Counted from the stretch's first letter, positions 16,360 to 25,273 are shown. The stretch: DNA of 43,900 nucleotides from an uncultured Alphaproteobacteria bacterium (GCA_913048595.1 CAJWVJ010000004.1:1-43900), one strand, 5' to 3'. The notes: generated by a model not told the origin, from the letters alone. Numbers and translations are program-made.

Positions 16360-16646
16360 AGGCCCTTCAGAACCCTGATGTCGCGGTCCGCCGCGTCGCC
16401 GAGAATCGCCAGCGCCTTTTTGTAGCTGTCGCTGCTATAGGCGTTCATGGCGGCTTCGGCGCTCGGAAACTCGATGAGAACGGTGCGGGTCGGCTGGTCC
16501 CCTTCGAGCATCGCCTCGGGCATGCCCCGCGCCAGGAATACCCCGCCATTTTCGGTGATCGCCACACCGGCCTGTTCGGCATATTTCGCCAGCCTGTCGG
16601 CATCGTGAATTGTCTTGTAAACAGCCAGCCAGTAACCCTTGCTCAT
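16356..16646 (-). CDS. DUF1330 family protein
   Basis: A 96-residue protein of the DUF1330 family, a dimeric ferredoxin-like alpha-beta fold of unknown activity. The N-terminal KGYWLAVYKTIHDADRLAKY and the core GGVFLARGMPEAMLEGDQPTRTVLIEFPS are typical, ending with a conserved Tyr-rich helix (NAYSSDSYKKAL). A GGAGGA ribosome site lies 8 bases upstream of ATG 16646. It is transcribed toward the HAD gene. Confidence 0.88.
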   Translation of the reverse strand: MSKGYWLAVYKTIHDADRLAKYAEQAGVAITENGGVFLARGMPEAMLEGDQPTRTVLIEFPSAEAAMNAYSSDSYKKALAILGDAADRDIRVLKGL

Positions 16647-16711
16647 CTCTGTCCTCCGGTAGATGCGTCGGTGACAAGGCTCTTACATGCGCCGGCGTGC
16701 GTCAACCCGGC

Positions 16712-17680
16712 TCAGCGCTGGCGATAGGCGTTCGACGTGTGTCGCCTGTTCAGCACGGCCTCGCGCCAGAAGACGACAAGGCCGCTGGCAAGGATCAGCC
16801 CGGTGCCTGTCCAGCCGACGGGGTCGGGCCAGGTGCCGAAAATGGTCACGCCCCAGATAATGGACATGACCAGCGCCACATATTCAAACGGCGCGATCAC
16901 CGCCGCCTGGCTGACACGGTAGGCCTGGCTGACGCAGTAGCCGCCGACGGCACTGCTCAGCCCGATGATCAGCAGGATCGGGATGTCGGATAACGGCGGC
17001 ATCACCCAGGCCCGAAGCAGGAAATCAAGCGACCCGCCATCCCCGGGGGCCAGTCTGCCATCGCCGAAGGCCAGCCCCATGAACAGCCCGACCATCAGGA
17101 ACACGCCCTGAATATAGACCGACAGGGTGCTGGCGGATTCCGTGCCGCCCATCCGCCGGGACAGCATATGGATTCCGGCATAGCAGACAGCTGCCAGAAG
17201 CGGCAGCACCGCCACAATCTGGAAGCTTGCCGAGGTCGGGCGCAGCATGACAATCGCACCCAGAAGACCGATGGCGGTCGCCGACCAGCGGAACTTTCCG
17301 ACCTTCTCGCCAAGAAAGATCACCGAGAACATGGTGATCACAATGGGGGCGATGAAGAACAACGCGGTGGCGTCGGACAGCGGCATCACCGCGAGCCCCA
17401 TGAAGAAGAAGGAGTTGGCAAGAACGACAAGAAGGCCGCGCGCCAGATGAAGCGGCAGCTTGCGGGTGCGAAGCCGCCTGTACCCGCCTTCAAGCGGCAC
17501 CAGAATAGCAAGGCTTATGATCAGCGAGATGGCGGCGCGGAACATCACGATCTCGTGCAGAGGGTAGGTCCCGCTGATGAATTTGATGCTGACGTCGTTA
17601 ATCGAAAAGGAGATCGAGGCGGTGACGGCGCAGATGATGCCAAGCTGCGTCTGCGACGACGTTTGCGAAGAATCTGTCAC
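16712..17680 (-). CDS. EamA-family (DMT) transporter
   Basis: A 322-residue ten-helix transporter of the drug/metabolite superfamily, with two EamA repeats (about 15-150 and 160-300). Landmarks are SISFSINDVSIKFISGTYPL and MFRAAISLIISLAILVPLEG in repeat 1, LSDATALFFIAPIVITMFSV at its end, and IAPFEYVALVMSIIWGVTIFGTWPDP followed by GWTGTGLILASGLVVFWREA in repeat 2. Substrates in this family are small metabolites or amino acids and cannot be guessed. The start is a GTG at 17680. It is divergent from the GST gene (166-base spacer). Confidence 0.87.
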   Translation of the reverse strand: MTDSSQTSSQTQLGIICAVTASISFSINDVSIKFISGTYPLHEIVMFRAAISLIISLAILVPLEGGYRRLRTRKLPLHLARGLLVVLANSFFFMGLAVMPLSDATALFFIAPIVITMFSVIFLGEKVGKFRWSATAIGLLGAIVMLRPTSASFQIVAVLPLLAAVCYAGIHMLSRRMGGTESASTLSVYIQGVFLMVGLFMGLAFGDGRLAPGDGGSLDFLLRAWVMPPLSDIPILLIIGLSSAVGGYCVSQAYRVSQAAVIAPFEYVALVMSIIWGVTIFGTWPDPVGWTGTGLILASGLVVFWREAVLNRRHTSNAYRQR

Positions 17681-17846
17681 GCGATGTCCCTCGCCGAAAG
17701 GCGAACCAGTCCTGCCAAGACGATGCGCCCTTTGCCGGCATGCGGCAAGCTGTTTGCGCGGCCTTCATGCGCCTGTCCGGCCATTGTGGCCTGTCCTCCA
17801 GGCGGCTATCGTCAGGTGTCAACGACCAAGCCACAAGGAGCCTGTG

Positions 17847-18449
17847 ATGATCCTCTATTCCGCGCCTGCCTCGCCCTTTGGCCGCAAGGTCAAGCTTGCT
17901 GCCCATTGCCTTGGACTGATCGACCAGATCACCGTGCGCCCCACCGACACGCGCGACCCCGAGGATGAGATACGGACGGTCAATCCGCTTGGCAAAATTC
18001 CCGCTCTGGTGGCGGACGGGCAGACGCTCTATGACAGCCGGGTGATCCTTGAATATCTGGATTCAGTGGCAGGCGGCGGCAAGCTGGCCCCGGCAGACGG
18101 ACCAGCGCGCTTCGAGGTGCTGACCCGAGCCGCGAAGATGGACGGGATGATGGATGCCGCGATTCTCATCGTCTATGAGGCGCGTTTCCGCCCGGCAGGC
18201 ATGCAGGTGGAGAGCGTTCTCGAGGCGCAGCGGGGCAAGATCCTCCGCAGCTTTGCCACTATCGGCGCGGTCACATACGAAAACGGGGCGATGCCGGACC
18301 TTGGCGAGATCGGTCTGGCCTGCCTTCTCGATTATCTGGATTTCCGCCAGCAGCTTGACTGGCGCGACCACGCCCCGCAGCTGGTCTCATGGCTCGCGGA
18401 CTTCGCCGCCGCCGTGCCCGGCTATGAGGCGACGATGCCTGCCGACTAG
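17847..18449 (+). CDS. Glutathione S-transferase family protein
   Basis: A 200-residue GST. The thioredoxin-like N-domain (1-78) has the start MILYSAPASPFGRKVKLAAH, with the SPFGRKV active-site turn, then NPLGKIPALVADG (cis-Pro) and LYDSRVILEYLD (glutathione gamma-glutamyl contact Ser). The helical C-domain follows. The start is ATG 17847, preceded by ACAAGGAGCC; the track's longer ORF from 17577 runs antisense through the EamA gene. It is convergent with the AEC carrier (3-base gap). Confidence 0.9.
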   Translation: MILYSAPASPFGRKVKLAAHCLGLIDQITVRPTDTRDPEDEIRTVNPLGKIPALVADGQTLYDSRVILEYLDSVAGGGKLAPADGPARFEVLTRAAKMDGMMDAAILIVYEARFRPAGMQVESVLEAQRGKILRSFATIGAVTYENGAMPDLGEIGLACLLDYLDFRQQLDWRDHAPQLVSWLADFAAAVPGYEATMPAD

Positions 18450-18452
18450 CGG

Positions 18453-19385
18453 TCAGGGGAGCAGGAACAGCAGATAGAGCGTCGCCGGCACGGTGGCGCT
18501 GGCGATGATGGTGGTGATGAAGACAGCCGATGCGGTTCGTCCGGCATAGCCGCCATAATGGTCCGACATCACAAAGGCGTTCGCCGCGATCGGCAGGCAG
18601 GCTGTCAGGATCGCCGTCTTGACCCAGAGCGGATCGACCCCCGGCAGCAGCAGGAAAAAGCCCGCCACCATCAGCGGATGGATGACAAGCCTTGCGAGGC
18701 TGATCGCCGACAGCTCGCCAAAGGCGCGCCGGATCGGCTGGCCATAGACGGTGGCGCCAAGCGCGAACAGAGCGGTTGGCGGCGCGGCGTCGGACAGCAT
18801 GTTGAGAAGAACATTCAGGATTGGCGGTAGCGACAGTCCCGTTGCTGCAAAAGCAAGGCCCAGCACCGCGGAAATCAGCAACGGGTTGCGGCTGACCGTC
18901 TTCAGCGCGCGCCAGACCGTCTGGCCAAGCGCGCCGCCTTCCGCGGCGACGAAATAGCCTGTCAGCACCAGCAGCACAACCGTGTCCAGAGCGAGAATCA
19001 CCGCCATCGGCAGCGCCGCCGCATCTCCGAAGGCCAGGATCGCCAGCGGCACGCCAATATAGCCATAATTCGGATAGGCGGCGTTCAGCCCGAACATGCC
19101 GCCTTCAAGCCGGGTCAGCCGGAACAGCGGCCGTGCCAGAAAGGCCGCGCCGACAAAGATGATGACGGTGGCCAGCTCATACCGCCAGATAAAGCCCCAG
19201 TTCAGGATTTCCAGGGCGTTGCCGGCCCCGATCTTGACGAACACCATCACCGGCATGGCCACGAAAAAGGCGAATCGTGACAGGGTGCGGGCATCCGCCG
19301 GCCCGACAAACCCGACCCGCCGGCAGATCATGCCTAGAAAGATCAGCGCGAAGAACGGGATGGTCAGGGACAGGACAATGGACAT
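18453..19385 (-). CDS. AEC family (auxin efflux carrier-like) transporter
   Basis: A 310-residue ten-helix carrier of the AEC family (malonate/malate-type permeases in bacteria). The opening SLTIPFFALIFLGMICRRVGF and the central FGLNAAYPNYGYIGVPLAILAFG with the conserved NYGYIGVP motif are diagnostic. The second repeat includes VIHPLMVAGFFLLLPG and LTACLPIAANAFVMSDHYGG. I chose ATG 19385; the track's start at 19418 adds 11 residues of no membrane character. It lies 51 bases downstream of the glycosyltransferase-DgkA gene on the same strand and could be read with it. Confidence 0.87.
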   Translation of the reverse strand: MSIVLSLTIPFFALIFLGMICRRVGFVGPADARTLSRFAFFVAMPVMVFVKIGAGNALEILNWGFIWRYELATVIIFVGAAFLARPLFRLTRLEGGMFGLNAAYPNYGYIGVPLAILAFGDAAALPMAVILALDTVVLLVLTGYFVAAEGGALGQTVWRALKTVSRNPLLISAVLGLAFAATGLSLPPILNVLLNMLSDAAPPTALFALGATVYGQPIRRAFGELSAISLARLVIHPLMVAGFFLLLPGVDPLWVKTAILTACLPIAANAFVMSDHYGGYAGRTASAVFITTIIASATVPATLYLLFLLP

Positions 19386-19436
19386 GCGACACCGGAATGT
19401 GGCGGGAACGGTCAGCAAGGCTGAGGCATGTCTGGA

Positions 19437-20840
19437 TTACAGGTAATATTTGGCCGCGACAAGCGCATAGACAGCACCGCACAGCAGCAACGCCAGCATC
19501 ACCGCCGCGCTGCCATAGTCCTTGGCGCGTCTGGACAGGCCATGCTTGGAATAGGAAATCTGGTCGACAGCCGCCTCGACGCTTGAATTCAGAAGCTCGA
19601 CTATCAGCACCAGCAGCAGGCTGGCAATCATCATGCCTGTCTCCAGCGTCGTGGCTGGCATCCACAAGGCCAGCGGCAGCATCACCGCGGCCAGCAGCAA
19701 TTCCTGCCTGAAGGCGCTCTCCTCGCGAACGGCGAAGATGATTCCGGCCCAGCTGTTGCGCGCGGCGGCGATGGCGCGGGTCACACCGTGGTTGTCCTTA
19801 TGCGGGTTGTCGGCGATGTGGTAGCCGTCCTCGGGCGCGCGTGCCGTGACCAGATGGCTGGCGAAGATGTCTGTCGCCGCTGTCCAGGAAAACCCCTCGG
19901 CATGTCGTCGCGCCGCCTTGCGGCTCAGTGTCAGCGCTGTCCTGCAGGCCTTGCCGAGATCCTCGTCCAGCGCGCCGGCCCCGGAATTTCCCACAACATC
20001 TATTGGACCGGTGACGGGGTAGGCGGCCACCGGCAGGCCGCAGGCCATCGCCTCGAGAAGCACAAGGCCAAAAGTGTCTGTCTTGCTGGGAAAGACGAAG
20101 ACATCCGCCTGATTGTAGATCGCTGGCAGTTCGGCCATGTCCTTCGGCCCGAAAAACCGGACGTCGGGATGGCAGGCCTTCATCTGGTCGAGCGCCGGAC
20201 CGCCGCCGACGATCCATTTCTCGCCAGGCAGATCGAGATCGAGAAAGGCCTCGAGGTTCTTTTCGACAGCCACCCGACCGACATTGATGAAAATCGGATT
20301 CTTCATGTCGCAGTTGGTTCTGCCCCCCGCCTCTGGCCGGAACAGCTCGAGATCAACGCCGCGCGGCCAGATCACCGGGTTGCCGACACGCCACTTCTTC
20401 AGATCATCGACGACAGCGTTGGTCGGCGCCATCACTGCACAGCCCGGCCGGTGAAACCAGCGGATAAAGGCATAGGTCCAGCCAAGCGGCAGGCGAATCC
20501 GCGAATGGACATATTCGGGGAAGCGCGTGTGATAGGCGGTGGTGAAGGCCAGCTGGTTGCGCCTCGCGAACCTTCGTGCCGCCAGACCCAGCGGCCCTTC
20601 GGTGGCAATGTGCAGATGATCGGCCCCAAAGGCGCGAAGCCGCGCCGACACGCCGCGGCCCGGAAACACCGAAAGCCTGATTTCCGGATAGGTCGGGCAG
20701 GGGACGGTCCGGAAGGCTTCCGGAGTGATCATCATCACATCATGGCCAAGCGCCTCCAGCCCTTCGCGGGTTTTGGTCAGGGTGCGCACCACACCGTTGA
20801 TCTGCTGGTACCAGGCATCGGTCACAATGGCGATCTTCAA
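19437..20840 (-). CDS. GT4 glycosyltransferase fused to diacylglycerol kinase (DgkA)
   Basis: A 467-residue fusion. Residues 1 to about 345 are a GT-B family 4 glycosyltransferase: KIAIVTDAWYQQINGVVRTL at the start, FINVGRVAVEKNLEAFLDL, and the donor-binding FPSKTDTFGLVLLEAMACG. Residues 351-467 are a complete DgkA: REESAFRQE, then VELLNSSVEAAVDQIS and SRRAKDYGSAA, keeping the catalytic and Mg-ATP residues known in E. coli DgkA (E28, E34, E69, N72, E76, K94, D95 equivalents) and three membrane helices. The start is TTG at 20840, where GT4 homology begins. It follows the PlcP-like gene by 10 bases. The likely role is to glycosylate diacylglycerol and phosphorylate the surplus. Confidence 0.88.
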   Translation of the reverse strand: MKIAIVTDAWYQQINGVVRTLTKTREGLEALGHDVMMITPEAFRTVPCPTYPEIRLSVFPGRGVSARLRAFGADHLHIATEGPLGLAARRFARRNQLAFTTAYHTRFPEYVHSRIRLPLGWTYAFIRWFHRPGCAVMAPTNAVVDDLKKWRVGNPVIWPRGVDLELFRPEAGGRTNCDMKNPIFINVGRVAVEKNLEAFLDLDLPGEKWIVGGGPALDQMKACHPDVRFFGPKDMAELPAIYNQADVFVFPSKTDTFGLVLLEAMACGLPVAAYPVTGPIDVVGNSGAGALDEDLGKACRTALTLSRKAARRHAEGFSWTAATDIFASHLVTARAPEDGYHIADNPHKDNHGVTRAIAAARNSWAGIIFAVREESAFRQELLLAAVMLPLALWMPATTLETGMMIASLLLVLIVELLNSSVEAAVDQISYSKHGLSRRAKDYGSAAVMLALLLCGAVYALVAAKYYL

Positions 20841-20850
20841 GGGCCGGCAC

Positions 20851-21726
20851 TCATGCCCGGGCCGCAGGTTCTGCCGGCGTCAACGGGTCAGCGACATGCC
20901 AGGTAATGGTCTTCTCCGCATTCTGCCAGTCCAGCAGTTCCAGCCTGCCGTCATGATGTTCCACGAGGGCTGACAGGGATTCCACCCAGTCGCCATCATT
21001 CAGATAGAGAAGCCCGTCCACATCGCGCATTTCGGGTTTGTGAATATGGCCGCAGACGACGCCATCACAGGCGCGCCGGCGTGCCTCGGTCAGCATCGCC
21101 GTTTCAAAGGCAGAAATGAAGGACACGGCGGATTTCACCCGGTGTTTCAGATATTGCGACAATGACCAGTAGGGCATTTTCAGCATGGTGCGGACGATGT
21201 TGACCCAGCGGTTGAGCCGGAGCATCACGACATAGGCCCGGTCCCCGATATAGGCAAGCCAGCGGGCGTGCTGGATGACGTTGTCGAACAGGTCGCCATG
21301 AACCACCCACAGCCGCTTGCCGCCAGCCGTGACATGGATGTCGTCTTCCTTGATGGCGACATCGCCGAAATTGAAACCGATATAGTGCCGGGCGGCCTCG
21401 TCATGATTGCCGGGGATGTAGATGACCTGCGTGCCGTGACGCGCCTTCCGCAGAAGCTTCTGGATGACTTCGTTATGTTCCTGTGGCCAGTAGAACCGCT
21501 TCTTCAGCTGCCAGCCGTCGACGATATCGCCGACAAGGTAGAGCGTGTCGCTTCGCGTGTATTTCAGGAAATGCAGCAGCGCCCGCGCGCGGGCCCCGGG
21601 CGTTCCGAGATGCGTGTCAGAAATCCAGATGGTGCGGTAAGACTGAATGCCTGTGTGATCGTCCAGCAAAGCCGGTGCTCCATGCCGCCAGGGTTCGCGA
21701 ACCCTAGACAGCGAATGTGACACCAT
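20851..21726 (-). CDS. plcP: PlcP-like metallophosphoesterase (phospholipase C type)
   Basis: A 291-residue calcineurin-like metallophosphoesterase of the LpxH-related group. The metal-binding motifs are in order: WISDTHLGTPG, LVGDIVDGW, IPGNHDEAAR, VVHGDLFDN and VCGHIHKPEM. This group includes PlcP, which in Sinorhizobium and marine bacteria cleaves phospholipid head groups under phosphate starvation. Coupling to a GT4 gene and a Pho-box-like site favours PlcP over the lipid A enzyme LpxH. ATG 21726 has AGGA 5 bases upstream, but the Pho box is only 12 bases away, so an internal start (for example the TTG about 20 codons in) is possible. Confidence 0.8.
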   Translation of the reverse strand: MVSHSLSRVREPWRHGAPALLDDHTGIQSYRTIWISDTHLGTPGARARALLHFLKYTRSDTLYLVGDIVDGWQLKKRFYWPQEHNEVIQKLLRKARHGTQVIYIPGNHDEAARHYIGFNFGDVAIKEDDIHVTAGGKRLWVVHGDLFDNVIQHARWLAYIGDRAYVVMLRLNRWVNIVRTMLKMPYWSLSQYLKHRVKSAVSFISAFETAMLTEARRRACDGVVCGHIHKPEMRDVDGLLYLNDGDWVESLSALVEHHDGRLELLDWQNAEKTITWHVADPLTPAEPAARA

Positions 21727-21738
21727 CGTTTCCTGATG

Positions 21739-21756
21739 ATTTCAGTTTTGTGACAG
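21739..21756 (-). promoter_or_regulatory. Pho box (PhoB site) upstream of plcP
   Basis: Read on the minus strand, the site is CTGTCACAAAACTGAAAT, matching the alphaproteobacterial Pho-box consensus CTGTCATAWAWCTGTCAY at 15 of 18 positions. The two half-sites have the correct 11-base period. It lies in the 45-base gap after the flavoprotein gene and points into plcP. Confidence 0.65.
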
Positions 21757-21771
21757 CCGTCGAGCAGGGGA

Positions 21772-22740
21772 TCAGCCGGCCGCATCAGCCAGCGCGGTGA
21801 CGGCCCGAAGCCCCGACATATAGGCGTCCTCGACGCGCGCGCCGGCAAGCCAGTCGCCGGCAACAGCGATCCGGCCATCGGCGCTGAGAGGGCTGGTGCC
21901 GGCATCGGCGGGATTTGTGACCCTGGCGTAGCGCCAGCGATGTGCGGCCTGATAGGCGGGCGCGTCCATCGACAGTCCGGAGGCCACCTGCCAGGCAGCC
22001 AGAATGGCCTTGGCCACCAAGGCCGGGTCTTCTTCCAGATTGTCCGCGCTCCAGTCCGGTGCGGCCTGAACGGTCAGCGCCCCGCCGGTAATGGCTGCCG
22101 GACCAGGCCGGTGACATTCCCACATGGCCCAGCCGACGGGCCCTGTCCGGTTCTGGATTGGCGGCATGATGTCCGGAACCATGTCTGAATCGAAGCCGAA
22201 CATGGCCGTCCAGCAGGGGGCGTATGCGGCGCTGGCCGCGGCCGCGCTCAGCCCGGGCGCGACATCGGCAAGAAGCCGCATTGCCTGTGGTGCCGGGGCG
22301 GTGATCACGGCCTGATGCGCCGTCACCGTGCCGCCATCGGCACGGTGAAGCGCCACCAGCCCGTCATGCCGTTCGATGCCGGTGATTTCCACGCCCTGAC
22401 GGATATCGAGCCCGCTGCCGAGGAAGCTCGGAAAATCGCGCATTGTCGGCGCGCCGCAATAGGCGTCCCGCCCGGCCACCTGCCAGGGCTGCAGCGCCCC
22501 CGCGGCCACGGCCTTGTCGCAGGCGGAGATGAAGCCGTCCTGCCGCGCTGTCAGGAATTGGGCGCCATGATTGAAGGTGAATCCGTCCGCGCGGCGCGTC
22601 GATACGCGCCCGCCGATGCGGCGGCCCTTGTCGACAATGGCAAGGCGTAATCCGCCGCTGCTGGCCTGTGTTGCGGCGGCGAGGCCGGCCATGCCACTGC
22701 CGAGAACGACAAGATCAAGAGGTGTGTCACTGTCCATCAT
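21772..22740 (-). CDS. Renalase-like FAD-dependent oxidoreductase
   Basis: A 322-residue flavoprotein of the renalase/amine-oxidase-like group. The dinucleotide fold opens with LDLVVLGSGMAGLAAA (GxGxxG), followed by the acidic residue and IGGRVSTRRADGFTFNHGAQ, a renalase-type FAD signature. Near the C-terminus, RIAVAGDWLAGARVEDAYMSG is the second FAD contact. The central domain includes VGWAMWECHRPG. Likely substrates are pyridine nucleotide side products or small amines; the specificity is unknown. It ends 45 bases before the plcP start on the same strand. Confidence 0.82.
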   Translation of the reverse strand: MMDSDTPLDLVVLGSGMAGLAAATQASSGGLRLAIVDKGRRIGGRVSTRRADGFTFNHGAQFLTARQDGFISACDKAVAAGALQPWQVAGRDAYCGAPTMRDFPSFLGSGLDIRQGVEITGIERHDGLVALHRADGGTVTAHQAVITAPAPQAMRLLADVAPGLSAAAASAAYAPCWTAMFGFDSDMVPDIMPPIQNRTGPVGWAMWECHRPGPAAITGGALTVQAAPDWSADNLEEDPALVAKAILAAWQVASGLSMDAPAYQAAHRWRYARVTNPADAGTSPLSADGRIAVAGDWLAGARVEDAYMSGLRAVTALADAAG

Positions 22741-22850
22741 GAAAAACCTGTCATGCGGCCCGTCTGGCGATCGGGACGGCCATCTGGTGGCTGGAACCTT
22801 GATGAAGATATGGGTATTGTGACCGCCAACCGCCAGTTAGGACGCCGCCC

Positions 22851-24368
22851 ATGTTATCCACCAAAGCCGCCACCGCCCTGACACAGGAAGCCGCCGCGAT
22901 CGGCAGGCTGCATCTCCGTGATCTGCTTGGTGATGCCGCCAGGTCGCGCGCGCTGGTGCATGAGCTTGGTGACCTGCGGGTCGATCTGTCACGTCACAAG
23001 GTGCGCGCCGAAACCATCGAGCTGCTGCTGGCGCTTGCCGCCGAAACAGGTCTTGCCGGGAAGATGGAGGCGATGTTTGCCGGCGATCTGGTGAACCGGT
23101 CGGAGGGACGGGCCGTGGTCCATATGGCGCAACGCGCCGCGCCGCGGATCGAGGGCGACGGCTATGCCGCGCTGGCGGCATTCGCCGATGACGTTCGCGA
23201 CAGCGATATCTGCGACGTGATCAATATCGGAATCGGCGGCTCGGACCTTGGCCCGGCCATGGTCAGCGCCGCGCTGGCAAGCCATGGCGACGGGCCGCGC
23301 ATCCATTACGTCTCGAACGTCGATCCGGCGCATCTTCATGACGTGCTGGCCGGCTGCGCCCCCGACAGCACGCTTTTCATCGTCACATCGAAGACCTTCA
23401 CCACCGCCGAGACCATGCGCAACGCCGCGCTGGCCCGTGACTGGGCCGGCGGCAGGGGCCCGGGCATGGTGGCGGTGACCGCCGCGCCGCAGGTGGCGCG
23501 CGACTGGGGTGTCGATAGCTCGCGCGTGTTCGATTTCGACGAGGGTGTCGGCGGGCGCTATTCCCTGTGGTCGGTGGTGGGGCTGCCGGTAATGATCGGG
23601 ATCGGGGCTGACAGGTTCGCCCGCATGCTGAATGGCGCGGCGGCGATGGATTCGCATTTTCAGGCCGCGCCCTTTGCCGAAAATCTGCCGGTCCTGATGG
23701 GTCTGATGCGGGTATGGAACCGCAATTTCCTTGGCCATGCCGCGCACGGGATCATGCCCTATGACCAGCGGCTTCGTCTTCTCCCCGCCTGGGCGCAGCA
23801 GCTGGAAATGGAATCAAACGGCAAGTCCGTTTCGGCTGAAGGCGCGCCGCTTGGCCATGCGACGACGCCGGTGATCTGGGGCACGGCCGGCACCGGCTGC
23901 CAGCACAGTTTCTTTCAGGCGCTGCATCAGGGAACCGACATCGTGCCGCTTGATATCCTGCTGCCGCTTCGTCCGACAGGGCTTCACCTTGACGGCGACT
24001 GGGCGGCAAGCCACGCGGTGCTGGCCGCGAACGCGCTGGCGCAGGCAGAGGCGCTTGCCGTCGGCAGCCCGAATGACGCCGAGCCGCACCGCCATTTTGC
24101 CGGTGACCGTCCGTCCAGCGTGATCAGCTGGGAGGCGAGCACCCCGTACGCCATCGGCAGGCTGCTGGCGCTCTATGAGCATGTCACCATTGTCAGCGGC
24201 TTCCTCTGGGGGGTGAACAGTTTCGACCAGTGGGGGGTCGAGCTTGGCAAGGTCATGGCCAGGAGGGTCGAGGCGGTTCTTGCCGGTACGGCCACGCCGG
24301 ACGGCTTCAGCGCCACCGCATCCGACCTGCTGGACCGCATCGCCGCACCGGCGGATCGCAAGGGCTGA
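22851..24368 (+). CDS. pgi: Glucose-6-phosphate isomerase
   Basis: A 505-residue phosphoglucose isomerase interconverting glucose 6-phosphate and fructose 6-phosphate. The SIS-fold substrate site is visible: VINIGIGGSDLGPAMVSAAL, the STLFIVTSKTFTTAETMRNA phosphate loop, and the signature VGGRYSLWSVVGLPV. MESNGKSVSAEG and CQHSFFQALHQGTDIVPLD follow, with GxxGxxCQHSF in place of the more common GTNGQHSF, and the C-terminal catalytic lysine segment is near VWGVNSFDQWGVELGKVMA. The length is slightly under the usual 550. It starts divergently from the flavoprotein. The DUF429-like gene begins 8 bases after its stop. Confidence 0.95.
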   Translation: MLSTKAATALTQEAAAIGRLHLRDLLGDAARSRALVHELGDLRVDLSRHKVRAETIELLLALAAETGLAGKMEAMFAGDLVNRSEGRAVVHMAQRAAPRIEGDGYAALAAFADDVRDSDICDVINIGIGGSDLGPAMVSAALASHGDGPRIHYVSNVDPAHLHDVLAGCAPDSTLFIVTSKTFTTAETMRNAALARDWAGGRGPGMVAVTAAPQVARDWGVDSSRVFDFDEGVGGRYSLWSVVGLPVMIGIGADRFARMLNGAAAMDSHFQAAPFAENLPVLMGLMRVWNRNFLGHAAHGIMPYDQRLRLLPAWAQQLEMESNGKSVSAEGAPLGHATTPVIWGTAGTGCQHSFFQALHQGTDIVPLDILLPLRPTGLHLDGDWAASHAVLAANALAQAEALAVGSPNDAEPHRHFAGDRPSSVISWEASTPYAIGRLLALYEHVTIVSGFLWGVNSFDQWGVELGKVMARRVEAVLAGTATPDGFSATASDLLDRIAAPADRKG

Positions 24369-24376
24369 CCGGGCGC

Positions 24377-25273
24377 ATGGTCTCCGGCTTTGTCGGCATT
24401 GACTGGTCGGGCGCGAAGGGGCCGCGCCAGCCCGGAATCCAGCTTGCCATGGCGGCGCCCGGCAGCGCGCTGCCCCGGACAATCCTTGCCGATGACGGCC
24501 GCCACTGGGCTCGCGAGGGGGTGCGGGACTGGCTTCTGGCCCGCGCCGGCGTGACCGAAGACGGGCCTCTTCTGGTCGGGATTGATTTCGCCTTTGCCCA
24601 TCCTTTTCATGACGAGGGGGCCTATTATCCGGGGCTTGCCGACTCGCCGCCGGATGCGCCCGCCCTGTGGCAGCGTGTCGAAAGCCTGACTGCCGATGAC
24701 CCGCATCTCTATGGCGGGGGGATCTTCGCCGCCCCCAGGGTGGGCGACTATTATCTGTCGCCGCGCAACCATGGCGCGCCGCATTACCGCAGCCGCCGCA
24801 GGATAACAGAGCTGGCGGCCCGGGCCAGCGCCCGCGCGCCGTCGCCCACCTTCAAGGCCATTGGCGCCGACAATGTCGCCACCGGGTCGATGGCCGGCAT
24901 GCGGCTGATCCATGCGCTGAAGACCGAGCTGGGACAACGACTCGCCGTCTGGCCCTTTGATGACGTGACGGCGGACCGGCTGCCGCATCTGGCGTTGGTG
25001 CTGGTGGAGATTTTTCCTAGCTATTATTTCCATGCCGCCGGTCTGAACCCGGCGAAGAACGCCGCCGCCGATGCCGGCTTCATGAACAGCGCGCTGGCGG
25101 CCTATGGCAGCGATGGCGTCGGGCCCGGCTATGCTCCGCGCGGGGCCGATGCTGACGAGGCGGATGCCATCATATCTGCCGCCGCCCTGCGCCATCTCGC
25201 CGGGCGGGACGAATGCTGGGATGCGCCTGATGCGGCGGCGCGGGAAGGCTGGATCTTCGGGGTGCCTGCGTGA
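24377..25273 (+). CDS. DUF429-like protein, RNase H fold
   Basis: A 298-residue protein opening with GFVGIDWSGAKGPRQPGIQL, an acidic first strand (GIDWSGA) followed by a second strand ending VGIDFAFAHPF. This pattern fits the RNase H-like fold of DUF429-type predicted nucleases; the two conserved Asp residues are candidate metal ligands. A third acidic site is plausible in DADEADAIISAAALRHLAG near the C-terminus. ATG 24377 lies 8 bases after the pgi stop, so they form an operon. The track ORF from 24230 overlaps pgi out of frame. The role is unknown. Confidence 0.7.
   Translation: MVSGFVGIDWSGAKGPRQPGIQLAMAAPGSALPRTILADDGRHWAREGVRDWLLARAGVTEDGPLLVGIDFAFAHPFHDEGAYYPGLADSPPDAPALWQRVESLTADDPHLYGGGIFAAPRVGDYYLSPRNHGAPHYRSRRRITELAARASARAPSPTFKAIGADNVATGSMAGMRLIHALKTELGQRLAVWPFDDVTADRLPHLALVLVEIFPSYYFHAAGLNPAKNAAADAGFMNSALAAYGSDGVGPGYAPRGADADEADAIISAAALRHLAGRDECWDAPDAAAREGWIFGVPA

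Noticed and set aside
21693-21726. Possible second Pho-like unit (GTGTCACATTCGCTGTC) at the start of plcP.
   Set aside because: The half-sites are 12 bases apart, out of phase, and lie within the likely coding region.
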